Source of the DNA: Apostichopus japonicus
Taxonomy: Eukaryota; Echinodermata; Holothuroidea; Aspidochirotida; Stichopodidae
DNA length: 64,000 nt
Direction: 5' to 3'
Assembly (NCBI RefSeq): GCF_037975245.1
Contig: NC_092583.1
Location: 291,764-355,763, forward strand
This document shows positions 63,468 through 64,000 of this stretch, piece after piece (position 1 is the stretch's first letter; every line of letters begins with the position of its first letter). The position numbers and the translations under genes were made by a program. The notes under the pieces were generated by a model that had not been told where the DNA came from, did not search any database, and worked only from the letters and a program-made list of their open reading frames with translations.

Positions 63468-63879
63468 CCATTCCCCTCCATGGCAGATCACCAAAACCCC
63501 TCCCCATTCCACTCCATGGCACATCACCAAAACCCCTCCCCATTCCCCTCCATGGCAGATCACCAAAACCCCTCCCCATTCCACTCCATGGCACATCACC
63601 AAAACCCCTCCCCATTCCACTCCATGGCACATCACCAAAACCCCTCCCCATTCCCCTCCATGGCAGATCACCAAAACCCCTCCCCATTCCCCTCCATGGC
63701 AGATCACCAAAACCCCTCCCCATTCCCCTCCATGGCAGATCACCAAAACCCCTCCCCATTCCCCTCCATGGCAGATCACCAAAACCCCTCCCCATTCCCC
63801 TCCATGGCACATCACCAAAACCCCTCCCCATTCCCCTCCATGGCAGATCACCAAAACCCCTCCCCATTCCCCTCCATGC
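63468..63879. repeat. 36-bp minisatellite, right block, about 11 copies
   Basis: Continuation of the array at 62,512-62,859 with the same unit and variants, ending CTCCATGCATGGCAG near 63,885. The remaining bases to 64,000 show nothing recognisable. Confidence 0.97.
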
Positions 63880-64000
63880 ATGGCAGATATTTGTTAACAA
63901 AGGCTCATTATTTTGTGCTCCCGCTGAATTTAGCCTAATCGTAAGTCTCCAGTACAAATAATCCTCCAAGATTTATGAGGAACAATTCCAATTCCTATAA

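Noticed and set aside
62369-63969. Frames with GMGRGFGDLPW or HHQNPSPF repeats on both strands
   Set aside because: A 36-bp tandem array leaves several frames open on both strands at once, and a transposon interrupts it. No evidence of coding.

Overview
The window is animal nuclear DNA. It is AT-rich, has GT-AG introns, and is full of tandem repeats and transposon remains. I see no bacterial gene, CRISPR array, rRNA or tRNA. A CUB-bearing ADAMTS gene, jockey/CR1-type retrotransposons and small DNA transposons suggest a marine invertebrate, perhaps an echinoderm or another invertebrate deuterostome. The taxon is an inference.

The main content (positions 1,332-49,340, minus strand) is one secreted metalloprotease gene of the ADAMTS family. 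I could join 20 coding exons. Every intron is GT-AG, every reading phase matches across the 19 junctions, and the exons total 3,372 nt (1,123 residues plus a stop). The order of domains is M12B propeptide, furin site, zinc protease, disintegrin-like, TSP1 repeat 1, Cys-rich, spacer, TSP1 repeats 2-4 and two CUB domains. The two terminal CUBs point to ADAMTS13. The exon(s) carrying the start codon and signal peptide were not found; they should lie above 49,340, possibly outside the window. The zinc motif reads HEVGHTMTITHD, with Thr where the family has an almost invariant Gly.

About 29 kb of this 48-kb gene is minisatellite: 12 of the 19 introns hold one or two arrays, with units of 45-135 bp. 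Six arrays contain copies of the gene's own splice junctions. Four repeat an exon's last 13-74 nt together with its splice donor (exons ending at 27,789, 23,512, 16,724 and 7,854). One repeats an exon's acceptor with its first 46 nt (44,168). One repeats an acceptor and its pyrimidine tract (27,998). A seventh abuts the last acceptor (1,488). The gene thus carries on the order of 120 extra donor-like and 30 extra acceptor-like sites. In the five exon-containing arrays, running past the authentic junction meets a stop codon in the true frame. This is the most unusual feature of the window.

The arrays are themselves interrupted. A 3-kb element with 15-bp terminal inverted repeats splits one array (36,157-39,147). 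A dispersed repeat splits another (1,690-2,867) and recurs inverted at 12,226-12,690. A 608-bp hAT-like element with an 8-bp target duplication splits a third (62,860-63,467).

Beyond the gene, 49,341-55,100 holds two small arrays, a possible CpG-richer promoter area and poly-G/C transposon debris, with no supported gene. At 55,140-58,480 (minus) is a decayed non-LTR retrotransposon with endonuclease and reverse transcriptase. At 59,120-60,965 (plus) is a 5'-truncated second retrotransposon interrupted by a 796-bp hAT-like element with an 8-bp target duplication. The window ends in a 36-bp minisatellite.
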